Below are positions 25,868-35,332 of a stretch of DNA of 64,000 nt, piece by piece. The DNA lies in the NCBI GenBank assembly GCA_017621075.1, contig JAGATV010000041.1, forward strand, positions 1 through 64,000, written 5' to 3'. Position numbers and translations under genes: made by a program. The notes below the pieces were generated by a model. The model was not told the origin of the DNA and made no database searches. It saw nothing but the letters and a program-made list of their open reading frames with translations. The first letter of the stretch is position 1. Every line of letters begins with the position of its first letter. Origin of the DNA: Lachnospiraceae bacterium (GTDB lineage Bacteria > Bacillota > Clostridia > Lachnospirales > Lachnospiraceae).

Positions 25868-27739
25868 TCATTGCGCCTTCCCGTTCTGTTCCATTTTCAG
25901 GATACGGTCTGTGATGCTGGCTGCATCAATGCCGATCTCCTGTTTCAACAATTCCACGTTTCCGTGTTCCACATAAGCATCCGGAATACTGATATTCAGA
26001 TATCGGTTGTCACAGCCGTTACGGCTCATGCAGTCCAGCACCTTTTCACCGAATCCGCCGGTGGCCACATTCTCTTCCAGGCTCACGATCAGGTGATGGG
26101 TCTTGCAGGCCTCCAGCACTGCCTCCTCGTCAATGGGTTTTACGAAACGGGCATTGATAAGGCTTACAAAAAGGCCCTTTTCTTTCAGCAGGTCCCTGAC
26201 TGCTTCCCCGGTCTTCACCATGCTGCCCACGGCAAACAGGGCAATATCTTTTTCTCTGTAGATCCACTCAGCCCTGCCAAGTGCAATGGGCGCCCTGTAC
26301 TCCTTCAGCCCAGCATAAGCATTCCCCCTGGGATAACGGATGGCAATGGGGGCATCCAGTGCCACTGCAAACTTCAGCATATCGGAGAGCTCCCATTTGT
26401 TTTTGGGCGCACAGATATGCATATTGGGGATGCCGGAAAGGTATGTAAAATCAAAGATACCCTGATGAGTCTCACCGTCGCTGCCCACCAGTCCTGCCCT
26501 GTCGATGGCAAAGACCACGGGAAGATTCTGGATGCACACATCATGAAGGATCTGGTCATATGCCCTTTGCAGGAAGGAAGAATACACTGCCACAATGGGC
26601 TTCATGCCTCCTGCTGCCAGACCTGCCGCAAAGGTGACCGCATGTTCCTCTGCGATCCCCACATCAAAGAACCGATCCGGGTACATATTCCGAAACCGTT
26701 TCAGTCCCGTGCCGTCCGGCATGGCTGCGGTAATGGCCACAATGCGCTCATCCCGCTGTCCCAGTTTGCACATGACTGTGGAGAAGATATCTGTATAATT
26801 GGCCACCGTCCTGGGATGGGAAGGGATACCCGTCTCAATGTCAAAAGGCTCTGCCCCGTGGAACCTTGCAGGATGACGCTCCGCCGGCCCATAGCCTTTT
26901 CCTTTCTGGGTCAGGGCATGGATCATCACAGGTCCCTTCACACGCTTGGCCTCCTGGATCAGCCTGGTCAGGTTCTCCACATCATGTCCGTCCACAGGCC
27001 CTAAATAGGTGATGCCCATGTCCTCATAGAACATTCCCGGGATCACCAGCTGCTTAAAGCTGCTCTTTGCCCTGCGGATACGGTTGATCAGCGTATCTCC
27101 TCTCTTAGTGCCAAGAAGGGCATTGTAGACCCCTTCCTTCAGATCCAGGTAACCGTTGGCGGTACGGATATTGTTCAGATATTTTGACATGCCGCCCACA
27201 TTCTCGGAAATAGACATATTGTTATCATTCAGGATAATAATGAAATTGGTTTCCAGTTCTGCAGCATTGTTCAAGGCCTCATAGGCCATGCCCCCGGTGA
27301 GGGAACCGTCGCCGATCACGGATACAATGGTATTCTTCTCCCCTTTTAAATCCCTTGCTTTCACCAGTCCCAGGCCCGCCGAGATGGAGGTGGAACTGTG
27401 TCCGGTATCAAAAGCATCATAATTGCTTTCCTTGCGCTTGGGGAATCCGCTCATGCCGTGAAACTGTCGCAGGCAGTCAAACCCATCCTTGCGCCCGGTC
27501 AAAAGCTTGTGGGTATAGGACTGATGTCCCACGTCCCAGACAATCTTATCCTCCGGCAGGTTCAGTGCCAGGTGCAGCGCCATGGTAAGCTCCACAGCTC
27601 CCAGATTGGATCCAAGGTGTCCACCTGTGACACTGATCTTTTCAATGAGGAACTGCCGGATCTCCTCCGCCAGAGCCCCGTAATCTGCCCTGTCTATTTT
27701 CTTGATATCGTTTGGATTTTCGATCTGTTCCAAAAACAT
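25868..27739 (-). CDS. dxs: 1-deoxy-D-xylulose-5-phosphate synthase
   Basis: The first enzyme of the MEP isoprenoid pathway, condensing pyruvate and glyceraldehyde 3-phosphate with thiamine diphosphate. The 623-residue product carries the thiamine motif GDGSLTGGMAYEALNNA with the later NDNNMSI, the HQSYTHKLLTGR histidine region, and the transketolase pyrimidine domain (GIAEEHAVTFAAGLA). AGAGGAAAAGG precedes the ATG. It is co-transcribed with ispA, and could feed the UbiA enzyme of the lipid-type operon. Confidence 0.96.
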   Translation of the reverse strand: MFLEQIENPNDIKKIDRADYGALAEEIRQFLIEKISVTGGHLGSNLGAVELTMALHLALNLPEDKIVWDVGHQSYTHKLLTGRKDGFDCLRQFHGMSGFPKRKESNYDAFDTGHSSTSISAGLGLVKARDLKGEKNTIVSVIGDGSLTGGMAYEALNNAAELETNFIIILNDNNMSISENVGGMSKYLNNIRTANGYLDLKEGVYNALLGTKRGDTLINRIRRAKSSFKQLVIPGMFYEDMGITYLGPVDGHDVENLTRLIQEAKRVKGPVMIHALTQKGKGYGPAERHPARFHGAEPFDIETGIPSHPRTVANYTDIFSTVMCKLGQRDERIVAITAAMPDGTGLKRFRNMYPDRFFDVGIAEEHAVTFAAGLAAGGMKPIVAVYSSFLQRAYDQILHDVCIQNLPVVFAIDRAGLVGSDGETHQGIFDFTYLSGIPNMHICAPKNKWELSDMLKFAVALDAPIAIRYPRGNAYAGLKEYRAPIALGRAEWIYREKDIALFAVGSMVKTGEAVRDLLKEKGLFVSLINARFVKPIDEEAVLEACKTHHLIVSLEENVATGGFGEKVLDCMSRNGCDNRYLNISIPDAYVEHGNVELLKQEIGIDAASITDRILKMEQNGKAQ

Positions 27740-27762
27740 ATCCTTTTCCTCTCATCCGGCCG

Positions 27763-28701
27763 TTACTTTGTGCGGTGAATCAATGTCAGTATCAGTTGCT
27801 CCAAAAATTCATGATCACCGGGAAGTTCCCTTAAGAGCCTTACCGCCTCCCTGGAAAGGGCCTCCACATCCTCGCGGGACTTTTCCAGCCCGTTTAAGGT
27901 CACATACGTCTGTTTCTGATTCTGAGCATCACTTCCTGCCATCTTGCCCAGTTCTTTACTGTCGCCCACCACATCCAGGATATCGTCCTGGATCTGAAAT
28001 GCGATGCCCACATTGTATGCACATTTCTCCAAGGCTTCCACCCGGCTTTCCCCTGCGCCTGCAAGAATAGCTCCGATCATCATGGATGCCTGGATCAATG
28101 CCGCCGTCTTGTTCTCGTGGATAAAGAGGAGCTGTTCCATCGTCAAAGGCTCCGTCTGCCCCTCCGCCTTAATATCCGCAGTCTGCCCGCCGATCATACC
28201 ATAGACGCCTGCTTTCCCCGAAAGCACCTTAAGAGCCCACACCACTGCCCGATATTGCTCCAGCCTGATGCTCTCCCGGGAAGCACCCTTACCCTCCAAC
28301 ACTTCGAAAGCAGATAATGCCGTCTCAAAGGCATAGTTCAAAAGTCCGTCCCCCGCCAGGATGCCCATGCCGTCTCCATAGACCTTCCAGGTAGTTTCCC
28401 TGCCCCTGCGGTAGGAATCATTGTCCATGGCCGGCAGGTCGTCATGGACCAGGGAGTAGGTATGGATCATCTCCATGGCCGCCATAAAGGGCTTGACCAA
28501 ATCCTCGTCCCCGCCAAACATCCGGCAGGTTTCCTGCATAAGCAGGGGGCGCAGACGTTTGCCGCCGGCCAACAGGCTGTAATTCATAGCTTCCAGAACG
28601 GTCTTCTGGTATCCGGCCTCCTTCGGCATATATTCCCTGAGGATTCCCTCGATCCCGGCTGTCTTTTCTTTCAAAACTGCCAAAAACTGCTGTTCTTCCA
28701 T
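27763..28701 (-). CDS. ispA: polyprenyl (farnesyl/geranyl) diphosphate synthase
   Basis: A 312-residue trans-prenyltransferase that builds C15 or C20 isoprenyl diphosphate. Both aspartate-rich motifs are present: LVHDDLPAMDND near residue 85 and FQIQDDILDVVGD near 230. The ATG at 28701 has GGGAG upstream; an in-frame ATG at 28722 has none. Chain length cannot be read safely. It lies between xseB and dxs in the standard order. Confidence 0.93.
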   Translation of the reverse strand: MEEQQFLAVLKEKTAGIEGILREYMPKEAGYQKTVLEAMNYSLLAGGKRLRPLLMQETCRMFGGDEDLVKPFMAAMEMIHTYSLVHDDLPAMDNDSYRRGRETTWKVYGDGMGILAGDGLLNYAFETALSAFEVLEGKGASRESIRLEQYRAVVWALKVLSGKAGVYGMIGGQTADIKAEGQTEPLTMEQLLFIHENKTAALIQASMMIGAILAGAGESRVEALEKCAYNVGIAFQIQDDILDVVGDSKELGKMAGSDAQNQKQTYVTLNGLEKSREDVEALSREAVRLLRELPGDHEFLEQLILTLIHRTK

Positions 28702-28745
28702 AGCCTGTACTCCCTTGCGCAAAAAGTATCCCTGTGTCGAAAGCC

Positions 28746-28964
28746 TTACAGAGCTTCCAATGTCCCCTGTTCCGTCAGCTTCAGGACCTGTTTCTCCACC
28801 CGGTCGATCTGTCCGTTGCAGGTCTTTAAGATCATCATTCCTTCACTATATGCCGCAAAAGCATCCTCCAGAGATATGTCCTCTGTCTCCAGACGTTCTA
28901 TGGTCGCTTCCAGCTTTGCAAAATTTTCTTCCAATCCCGGTTCTTTTCCTGCAGCCCTGCTCAT
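28746..28964 (-). CDS. xseB: exodeoxyribonuclease VII small subunit
   Basis: A 72-residue, mostly helical subunit that binds several copies per large subunit of exonuclease VII. The family core is recognisable in FAKLEATIERLETEDISLED followed by AFAAYSEGM. Its ATG overlaps the xseA stop by four bases, so the two subunits are translationally coupled. Confidence 0.92.
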   Translation of the reverse strand: MSRAAGKEPGLEENFAKLEATIERLETEDISLEDAFAAYSEGMMILKTCNGQIDRVEKQVLKLTEQGTLEAL

Positions 28965-30178
28965 ATATCTTCTTCCTTTCCGATTGCCGTTACCTGTGCA
29001 TTGATGCTCCCGTCCCGCACTCTGATCCGCAGGCGTTGTCCCTCGGATACCTGTGTGACGGAACGGACATTGCGTCCCGTTTCATCCTCCACATAAGAAT
29101 AGCCGCTGTTTAGCTTCTCTATGGGTGAGAGTCCTTTCATCCGCTCCATGTAAAGAGCAAGCTGCTGGTGCTTTTTTACGAGCACCGCCTGCATCCGTTC
29201 CTGTAAGCGTTCCTCCAGCTTCAGGCTGAGCGTCTTTTTCTCCCGGATGCGGCTGACCGGGCTTAAATACTTAAGCTGCATCTCATATCTGCCTGCCCGC
29301 TCCCTCTCCTGTCTGAGCCTGCGGGTCATGAGCTGATCCAGTCTTTCCTTAAAATCCTGCGCTTCTCCCAGGATCTCCCGGATATCCGTCACCGCCAGCT
29401 CTGCCGCTGCAGAAGGGGTGGGTGCCCTGAGATCCGACACATAATCTATAATGGTGGTATCTGTCTCATGTCCCACTGCAGAAATGATGGGAACGGAGCA
29501 GTCAAACACAGCCTGTGCCACTTCTCTGCTGTTAAAGGCCCACAGATCTTCTATGGAGCCGCCTCCCCGGCCTACGATCATCACATCTACAGGAAACTGC
29601 TCTAAGGCCCGTATCCCCTTGACAATACTTTCTACAGCAGCCTCCCCCTGCACGATGGCAGGATACAGGAGGATCTGCACATAAGGATTCCTGCGCGAGG
29701 CGATCTGTATGATATCCCGCACCGCAGCACCCGTGTCCGCAGTCACTACGCCCAAAGTCTTTATGTATCTGGGTATGGGCTGCTTATACTCCTCTGCAAA
29801 CATGCCGGTCTCTTCCAGTTCCCGCTTTAACTGCTCATACTTTTCATAAAGGAGCCCCGCTCCGTCCAACACGATCTGTCTGGCATAGAGCTGATATTTC
29901 CCGTCTCTCTCATAGACATCCACGGTGCCGCCCACTACCACCTGCTGGCCTTCTGCCAGGCGAAAGGACAGCCCTGTGCGGTTCCCGGAAAACATGACAC
30001 AGCTTATGCAGCCATTGGAATCCTTTAACGTAAAATAAATATGTCCAGAGGAATGGTATTTACAGTTGCTGACCTCCCCTTTGACAAAGAGCGCCTGTAA
30101 CAGATAATCCTGCGTGAACATATTTTTGATGTAGGAATTCAGTTGTCCCACGGTATAAACGTTGCGAATCTCAATCAC
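28961..30178 (-). CDS. xseA: exodeoxyribonuclease VII large subunit
   Basis: The catalytic subunit of the single-strand-specific nuclease ExoVII. The 405-residue product has an N-terminal OB-fold (VKGEVSNCKYHSSGHIYFTL), a catalytic domain with GHETDTTIIDYVSDLRAPTP near residue 245, and a C-terminal coiled coil ending in GYSYVEDE. The GTG at 30178 overlaps the nusB stop by eight bases and has AAGG upstream; a TTG at 30190 is the alternative. Confidence 0.93.
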   Translation of the reverse strand: MIEIRNVYTVGQLNSYIKNMFTQDYLLQALFVKGEVSNCKYHSSGHIYFTLKDSNGCISCVMFSGNRTGLSFRLAEGQQVVVGGTVDVYERDGKYQLYARQIVLDGAGLLYEKYEQLKRELEETGMFAEEYKQPIPRYIKTLGVVTADTGAAVRDIIQIASRRNPYVQILLYPAIVQGEAAVESIVKGIRALEQFPVDVMIVGRGGGSIEDLWAFNSREVAQAVFDCSVPIISAVGHETDTTIIDYVSDLRAPTPSAAAELAVTDIREILGEAQDFKERLDQLMTRRLRQERERAGRYEMQLKYLSPVSRIREKKTLSLKLEERLQERMQAVLVKKHQQLALYMERMKGLSPIEKLNSGYSYVEDETGRNVRSVTQVSEGQRLRIRVRDGSINAQVTAIGKEEDI

Positions 30179-30581
30179 CCAGCCTTGCAATTTTACCTAA
30201 GACCGCATTTACGAAACTTCCGGAATTTTCCTGTCCATACAGTTTTGCGATCTCAACAGCCTCGTTGATAGCCACACTGGCAGGGATATCCTCATCATAG
30301 CGGATCTCATATACTGCCAGTCTTAAGACTGCCAGCTCCACCTTCCCCATGCGGGTCGTATCCCAGCCCTCGGTATTCTCGTTGAGCAGCCTGTCAATAT
30401 CCTTAAGCTTCTCAAGAACCTTCTCATATTTTGCTTCAATATACGCACCGTCCTTCTCGGATGCGATATTCTCACTGTCCTCTAAAAACAGTCTCACCTG
30501 CTCCGGCATATCCTCTGCCTTGTTGAATTCCACGCGGAAAAGGAGCTTGAAGACCTGTTCCCTCAACTCATGTCGTCCCAT
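30171..30581 (-). CDS. nusB: transcription antitermination factor NusB
   Basis: A 136-residue all-helical protein that, with NusE, binds boxA RNA in rRNA operons. The family start (RHELREQVFKLLFRVEFNKA) and the end (YDEDIPASVAINEAVEIAKL, then FVNAVLGKIAR) are both clear. It starts three bases after the asp23 stop. Confidence 0.95.
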   Translation of the reverse strand: MGRHELREQVFKLLFRVEFNKAEDMPEQVRLFLEDSENIASEKDGAYIEAKYEKVLEKLKDIDRLLNENTEGWDTTRMGKVELAVLRLAVYEIRYDEDIPASVAINEAVEIAKLYGQENSGSFVNAVLGKIARLGD

Positions 30582-30584
30582 GTT

Positions 30585-30971
30585 CTATTTATCCTTTTTC
30601 ATAGTAACGCCTGCAATGCGGATATTCACATCGCTGCAGGTCAGTCCTGTCATATTCTCGATGGCAGCTTTCACCTTGCCCTGTACCAGTTGGCAGGTGG
30701 CGGGAATATTGTAACCGTACTCCATGGTAAGGCTCAGATCCACAGTCACGGTATCCTCCAGCACATCTACCTTCACGCCCTTGGTCAGGTTCTTCACCCC
30801 TACCTTGCTCATCAGCTCATTGGTGATATTCCCTGTCATTGCACTGACGCCTTCCACCTCGGTTGCTGCCAGGGAAGCGATCATTGCCACCACATCATCA
30901 GCGATCTGTACGGCGCCCACATTCTCATCCTCTTTCAGAATGACCGTGTTCTTATCTATCTCTCTCTCCAT
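30585..30971 (-). CDS. Asp23/Gls24-family envelope stress protein
   Basis: A 128-residue cytoplasmic protein of the alkaline-shock family, thought to sit at the membrane in Firmicutes. The conserved IADDVVAMIASLAATEVEGV is near residue 20, with MEYGYNIPATCQLVQ near 85. The ATG at 30971 has AGGAGG at good spacing; an upstream in-frame ATG at 30995 overlaps less well. It is the first gene of the nusB-xseA-ispA-dxs transcript. Confidence 0.9.
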   Translation of the reverse strand: MEREIDKNTVILKEDENVGAVQIADDVVAMIASLAATEVEGVSAMTGNITNELMSKVGVKNLTKGVKVDVLEDTVTVDLSLTMEYGYNIPATCQLVQGKVKAAIENMTGLTCSDVNIRIAGVTMKKDK

Positions 30972-31011
30972 CTTACATCCTCCTTCAGAAATCACTGGGT
31001 TATGATTGCAT

Positions 31012-31041
31012 ATTATACCATATCCTTCCCCTTTTTGTCAC
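31012..31041 (-). promoter_or_regulatory. promoter of the asp23-nusB-xse operon
   Basis: On the minus strand GTGACA (31036-31041) and TATAAT (31012-31017) are 18 bases apart, with a TG one base before the -10. Transcription would begin about 35 bases before the Asp23 ATG. It separates the housekeeping operon from the transglutaminase-like lipoprotein upstream. Confidence 0.65.
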
Positions 31042-31057
31042 CCTAAAATCTCATGGA

Positions 31058-32299
31058 TCAACGAAGCCAGAAAGTCATGGATAACTGCTTGTCGTTGCAT
31101 GCGTAGGAAATCTGTTTTTCCGTATCGGGCAAATATTGAAAGATCTCCCTGTCATCCAGAAGTTTCTTCTTTACCGTTGCCAGACAGGCTTCATCCACGC
31201 ATTTAAAAGTCACATCCGCCTTCTGCTGTTCCTGTGCCTGCCGGAATATCCTTTGCAGCTTATCAACATCATAGCCATCGAGCACAAGATCCTCCTTCAC
31301 ATAATAATTGGCCGCAGAATCCGTACACTCCGGCATGGACACCTCGCCCCCCAGGGTGTGAGTGCGAAGCAACTGCTCTGTTGTCACGCACAGATAATCA
31401 TAGTTGACCGAAAGCTGAGGGCCCGCACCTGTACCCGTCCTGTAAGAGGCATCGCCCCAGGTGGTATCCACATAATAGTACGCCCCATCCACCTTCACCA
31501 GATTCCACGCATGGGATTCCCCGGTATCCACGGTTCCCTGAACCAGAGTGCACTCCATGCCCATCTTTTGCAGCAGATACTGGGTGGCCTTGGCATACCC
31601 CTGACAGACAGACTTGTGGTTCACGAACACAGAATAGATATTCTGATTGTCGGAAGCCTCCAGGTCATACTCGGTATTTTTCACCAATGTCTCGTAAACA
31701 TATTTTACCTTCTCGTAGTCAGAACCATAAAGCGGCGCCTGTTCCAGGATCTTTGCCGCCTCTTCCTCGATCTTTGTCCTGCGGGATTCCACCTCTATAT
31801 TGTTGGCGCTATAGTTTCCCGTAAAAACAATGCCCACCGTCTGATTCCCACGGGTGTACTTGGTATACTGATACCCTTCCACATAAAAGAATTCCGGGTG
31901 ATCGTTCATCAGGCACTGAAAGATCCCTGCTATGTCCGTCTCATCCATCCCTGCGTTGAGCCCGGCCTTGGAAAGATGCTGCTCCTCCATGGAAACAAGC
32001 GCCTTTTCCATATCCTGATACCAAAGCCGCTCCGATTCCGAGAGGGTCCCATAAGCATAATAGGAAATTTCTCCGCTCTGTTCCGGATCCTCCTGTCCGC
32101 CGGAAGGCTCCTCCCCGGACGCTTCCTGCATATCCGAAGGTTCTGTTTTTGCAGCCTCTGTCTCTTCAAACTTCCATGTATGGGAAAAAGCTTCCTCCTG
32201 TGTTTGCTCCATGCCCGGGTATTCCCCGTACCTGCAGCCGCCAAGCAAAACACAGATTCCCAGTAAGATCCCAAAGATCACGCTTCGTTTTCTAATCAT
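31058..32299 (-). CDS. transglutaminase-like lipoprotein
   Basis: A 413-residue secreted lipoprotein: signal peptide with lipobox LGGC, an acidic Glu/Ser/Pro-rich linker (about residues 30-75), then a transglutaminase-fold domain. The likely catalytic triad is Cys in VCQGYAKATQYLL, His in SHAWNLV and Asp in YVDTTWGD. Such domains can be peptidases or cross-linking enzymes at the cell surface. It is followed at once by the asp23 promoter. A second protein of this type lies at 44477-46078. The substrate is unknown. Confidence 0.8.
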   Translation of the reverse strand: MIRKRSVIFGILLGICVLLGGCRYGEYPGMEQTQEEAFSHTWKFEETEAAKTEPSDMQEASGEEPSGGQEDPEQSGEISYYAYGTLSESERLWYQDMEKALVSMEEQHLSKAGLNAGMDETDIAGIFQCLMNDHPEFFYVEGYQYTKYTRGNQTVGIVFTGNYSANNIEVESRRTKIEEEAAKILEQAPLYGSDYEKVKYVYETLVKNTEYDLEASDNQNIYSVFVNHKSVCQGYAKATQYLLQKMGMECTLVQGTVDTGESHAWNLVKVDGAYYYVDTTWGDASYRTGTGAGPQLSVNYDYLCVTTEQLLRTHTLGGEVSMPECTDSAANYYVKEDLVLDGYDVDKLQRIFRQAQEQQKADVTFKCVDEACLATVKKKLLDDREIFQYLPDTEKQISYACNDKQLSMTFWLR

Positions 32300-32333
32300 A
32301 TATCCATCCTTTGGAGCTGTGGCTTTTGATAAC

Positions 32334-33929
32334 CTAATTCCGTCCGAACTCGGTGAGCACCAGCCCTTTGTTTCTATCCAGGGTCATGCCGATGCTCCAG
32401 GAATTGACGAACAGCAGCAGAGGATTCCCCTTCATATCCTTTACTTTCTTCATGTCTGAGGTTCCGGTCAGCTTACTCAGATCGATCTCATCCTTATTTT
32501 CAATCCAGCGGATATGCTCGTAAGGAAGATTCTCCAGTCTGATCTCCACATTATATTCATTTTCCAGTCGATATTTCAGCACATCAAACTGAAGCACGCC
32601 CACCACGCCCACGATAATCTCCTCCAGGCCGGTGTTGAACTCCTGAAAGATCTGGATGGCGCCTTCCTGGGCAATCTGCTCAATCCCTTTTACAAACTGC
32701 TTTCGCTTCATGGTGTCCACCTGGCGCACCCTTGCAAAATGCTCCGGTGCGAAGGTGGGGATGCCTTCATACTGAAATTTTTCCTTGGGCATGCACAGGG
32801 TATCACCGATGGAAAAGATACCGGGATCAAACACCCCGATAATATCGCCTGCATACGCCTCGCTTAAGATCTTGCGCTCATCCGCCATGATCTGCTGGGG
32901 CTGGGACAGGCGCATGACCCTGCCGCCCTGCACATGGCGCACCTCCATGCTGGCATCAAATTTGCCGGAACAGATCCGCATGAATGCGATCCTGTCCCTG
33001 TGGGCCTTGTTCATATTTGCCTGAATCTTGAACACAAAGGCGCTGAATTCATTTGCCACAGGGTCCACCAGGCCGATATCCGCCTTTCTGGGCAGGGGTG
33101 TGGTAGTCATATTGAGGAAATGTTTTAAAAAGATCTCAACACCAAAGTTGGTAAGGGCGGAGCCAAAGCACACCGGAGTGAGATTGCCGGCCTGGACCTC
33201 CCCCAGGTCAAATTCCGCACTGGCCCCGTCCAGAAGTTCTACTTCCTCCAACAGCTTGTCCGCTGCGCTCTCCCCGATGACCTCTCTTAAATGAGCCTCA
33301 TCCTGAATGGGGATCTCGGTGGCGATTCCCTCCTTGGTGCCCTTTTCCGTGTCCGAATAGGAAATGACGCACTTTTTTTCCCGGTCATATACGCCCTTAA
33401 ATTCCTTGCCGGAACCGATGGGCCAGTTCAAAGGACAGGTGGCGATGCCCAGTTCTTTCTCAATGTCATCCAGAAGTTCAAAGGTGTCATTGGCATCCCG
33501 GTCCATCTTGTTGATAAATGTAAAAATAGGGATCTTTCTCATGACACAGACCTTGAACAGCTTTCTGGTCTGTGCCTCCACACCCTTGCTGGCATCAATG
33601 ACCATGACGGCAGAATCCGCCGCCATCAGGGTACGATAGGTGTCCTCAGAGAAATCCTGATGTCCGGGGGTGTCCAGGATATTGATGCAATATCCGTCAT
33701 ATTCAAACTGGAGTACGGAAGATGTCACCGAGATACCTCTCTCCTTCTCGATCTCCATCCAGTCAGATACCGCATGCCTCGCAGTGGCCTTTCCCTTGAC
33801 GCTTCCTGCCAGGTTGATGGCTCCTCCGTAAAGAAGGAATTTCTCTGTCAGGGTAGTCTTACCTGCGTCAGGGTGGGAAATAATCGCAAAGGTACGACGG
33901 CGGTTGATTTCTTCTGTATAATTGCTCAC
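32334..33929 (-). CDS. prfC: peptide chain release factor 3
   Basis: A translational GTPase that removes RF1 and RF2 from the ribosome after termination. The 531-residue product has the family length. GTPase motifs SHPDAGKTT, RGISV, DTPGHQDF and NKMD are intact. The frame is open for 58 codons upstream, but the GTG at 33929 has GGAGG 8 bases before it and starts VSNYTEEINRRRTF, as homologues do. It lies between deoB and the lipoprotein gene. Confidence 0.95.
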   Translation of the reverse strand: MSNYTEEINRRRTFAIISHPDAGKTTLTEKFLLYGGAINLAGSVKGKATARHAVSDWMEIEKERGISVTSSVLQFEYDGYCINILDTPGHQDFSEDTYRTLMAADSAVMVIDASKGVEAQTRKLFKVCVMRKIPIFTFINKMDRDANDTFELLDDIEKELGIATCPLNWPIGSGKEFKGVYDREKKCVISYSDTEKGTKEGIATEIPIQDEAHLREVIGESAADKLLEEVELLDGASAEFDLGEVQAGNLTPVCFGSALTNFGVEIFLKHFLNMTTTPLPRKADIGLVDPVANEFSAFVFKIQANMNKAHRDRIAFMRICSGKFDASMEVRHVQGGRVMRLSQPQQIMADERKILSEAYAGDIIGVFDPGIFSIGDTLCMPKEKFQYEGIPTFAPEHFARVRQVDTMKRKQFVKGIEQIAQEGAIQIFQEFNTGLEEIIVGVVGVLQFDVLKYRLENEYNVEIRLENLPYEHIRWIENKDEIDLSKLTGTSDMKKVKDMKGNPLLLFVNSWSIGMTLDRNKGLVLTEFGRN

Positions 33930-33972
33930 TTGTATGTCCTCCGTATTTATCGCTGATTGATAGATCTGCCCC

Positions 33973-35169
33973 TTAAAAGAGCATGCTCTCACCTGTAAGC
34001 ATGCTCTCACCCGCAAATTGGGGAGTGATGCCAAAATATTGTAGCACAGTGGCCCCGATATCCGCAAAGGTTTTCCGCGTGCCCAGGTTGGCAGGCTCCA
34101 CATTGGCCCCGTACATAAGAAAAGGGGTGTATTCCCTGGTATGATCGGTGGTGGCCGTATAAGCGGGATCGCAGCCGTGATCCGCAGTCAGCATCAGAAT
34201 GTCATCCTGACGCAGCTTTCCCAGGATTTCCGGCAGTTTTTCGTCAAAAGCGGTCAGAGCCCCGGCATAGCCGTCCACATCCCGCCTGTGTCCGTAAAGC
34301 ATATCATAATCCACCAGATTGACAAAGCACAGGCCCTCAAAATCCTTGTCCAGATATTCCAGGGTGCGGGCGATCCCCTCCTCGTTTCCGCCGGTGTAGA
34401 CGGATTCTGTGATACCCTTTCCCGCGAAGATATCCTTGATCTTGCCCACGCCGATCACCGTCTTTCCCGCTACTATGAGCTGGTCCAACATAGTCACGGA
34501 CGGGGGCAGGATGGAGAAGTCATGTCTCCTGGAAGTACGGGTGTAATTGCCCTTCTCCCCTATAAAAGGACGGGCAATGACTCTGCCCACACCGTGTTCG
34601 CCCTGTAAGATCTCCCTGGCAATACGGCAGTATTCATAAAGCTGTTCCACAGGCACCACATCCTCGTGGGCAGCTATCTGAAATACGCTGTCTGCGGAAG
34701 TGTACACGATCAGGCTGCCGGTGCGGATATGCTCCTCCCCGTAATCTGCAATGACTTTGGTGCCGGAATAGGGCAGATTACAGAGGACGCCTCTTTTCGT
34801 CCTACGGCTGAATTCATAAAGCACCTCTTTGGGAAATCCCTTGGGATATGTGGGCAGAGGCTTGGGAGAACAGATCCCTGCGATCTCCCAATGTCCGATG
34901 GTAGTATCCTTCCCCTTGGAAGCCTCTGCCATTCTGGCAACGACAGACTGCAGCACTCCCGGCTCCTTTGGCTGATCCCCCGGTCCTTCTGTGGGCCGGT
35001 CCACTCCTTCTATCTGAAACAGGCCCAGCCTTTCCAGATTTGGCACCCGGAAAAAGGGACTTTTGGAAACACTCCGCAAGGTATTCACATTTACATCACC
35101 GTATTGGGCGGCATCCGGCATCTGTCCGATGCCGAAACTGTCAAGTACGATCAGAAATACTCTTTTCAT
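33973..35169 (-). CDS. deoB: phosphopentomutase
   Basis: Interconverts ribose or deoxyribose 1- and 5-phosphates in nucleoside salvage, with two manganese ions. The 398-residue product begins MKRVFLIVLDSFGIG, has KGKDTTIGHWEIAG near residue 85 and metal-binding VDYDMLYGHRRD and TADHGCDP. Two ATGs (35175 and 35169) could serve; AAAGGG lies just before them. The last residues repeat GESMLTGESMLF, an odd short duplication at the C-terminus. No other nucleoside gene is adjacent. Confidence 0.93.
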   Translation of the reverse strand: MKRVFLIVLDSFGIGQMPDAAQYGDVNVNTLRSVSKSPFFRVPNLERLGLFQIEGVDRPTEGPGDQPKEPGVLQSVVARMAEASKGKDTTIGHWEIAGICSPKPLPTYPKGFPKEVLYEFSRRTKRGVLCNLPYSGTKVIADYGEEHIRTGSLIVYTSADSVFQIAAHEDVVPVEQLYEYCRIAREILQGEHGVGRVIARPFIGEKGNYTRTSRRHDFSILPPSVTMLDQLIVAGKTVIGVGKIKDIFAGKGITESVYTGGNEEGIARTLEYLDKDFEGLCFVNLVDYDMLYGHRRDVDGYAGALTAFDEKLPEILGKLRQDDILMLTADHGCDPAYTATTDHTREYTPFLMYGANVEPANLGTRKTFADIGATVLQYFGITPQFAGESMLTGESMLF

Positions 35170-35218
35170 CTGCATAAAACCCTTTCTGTTTCGTCCGGAC
35201 CGTTTTCCGGACAGCACC

Positions 35219-35250
35219 AAAGTTCCAGGGAGTTCTGCGCCCTGGAACTT
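35219..35250. other. leader hairpin of deoB
   Basis: A perfect 11-bp stem (35220-35230 with 35240-35250, AGTTCCAGGG arms) lies in the deoB leader, about 10 bases after the predicted transcription start and 50 before the ATG. On the plus strand it is followed by TTTT, but no plus-strand gene uses it. An attenuation or mRNA-stability role is possible. Confidence 0.5.
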
Positions 35251-35267
35251 TTGACTATTATCATGTA

Positions 35268-35296
35268 ATTATACTCTATTTTTTATGTATTGTATA
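35268..35296 (-). promoter_or_regulatory. promoter of deoB
   Basis: On the minus strand TATACA (35291-35296) and TATAAT (35268-35273) are 17 bases apart. The -35 is weak (four of six bases), the -10 perfect. It starts a new transcript after the spoIIIA operon. Confidence 0.5.
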
Positions 35297-35332
35297 TATT
35301 TTAGGTAAAATAATTCCCCGCAAAATCCGCCG

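Noticed and set aside
33973-34010. The GAGAGCATGCT repeat at the end of deoB as a mobile-element or terminator signature
   Set aside because: It is a short coding duplication (GESMLTGESMLF) with no loop and no further repeats nearby.
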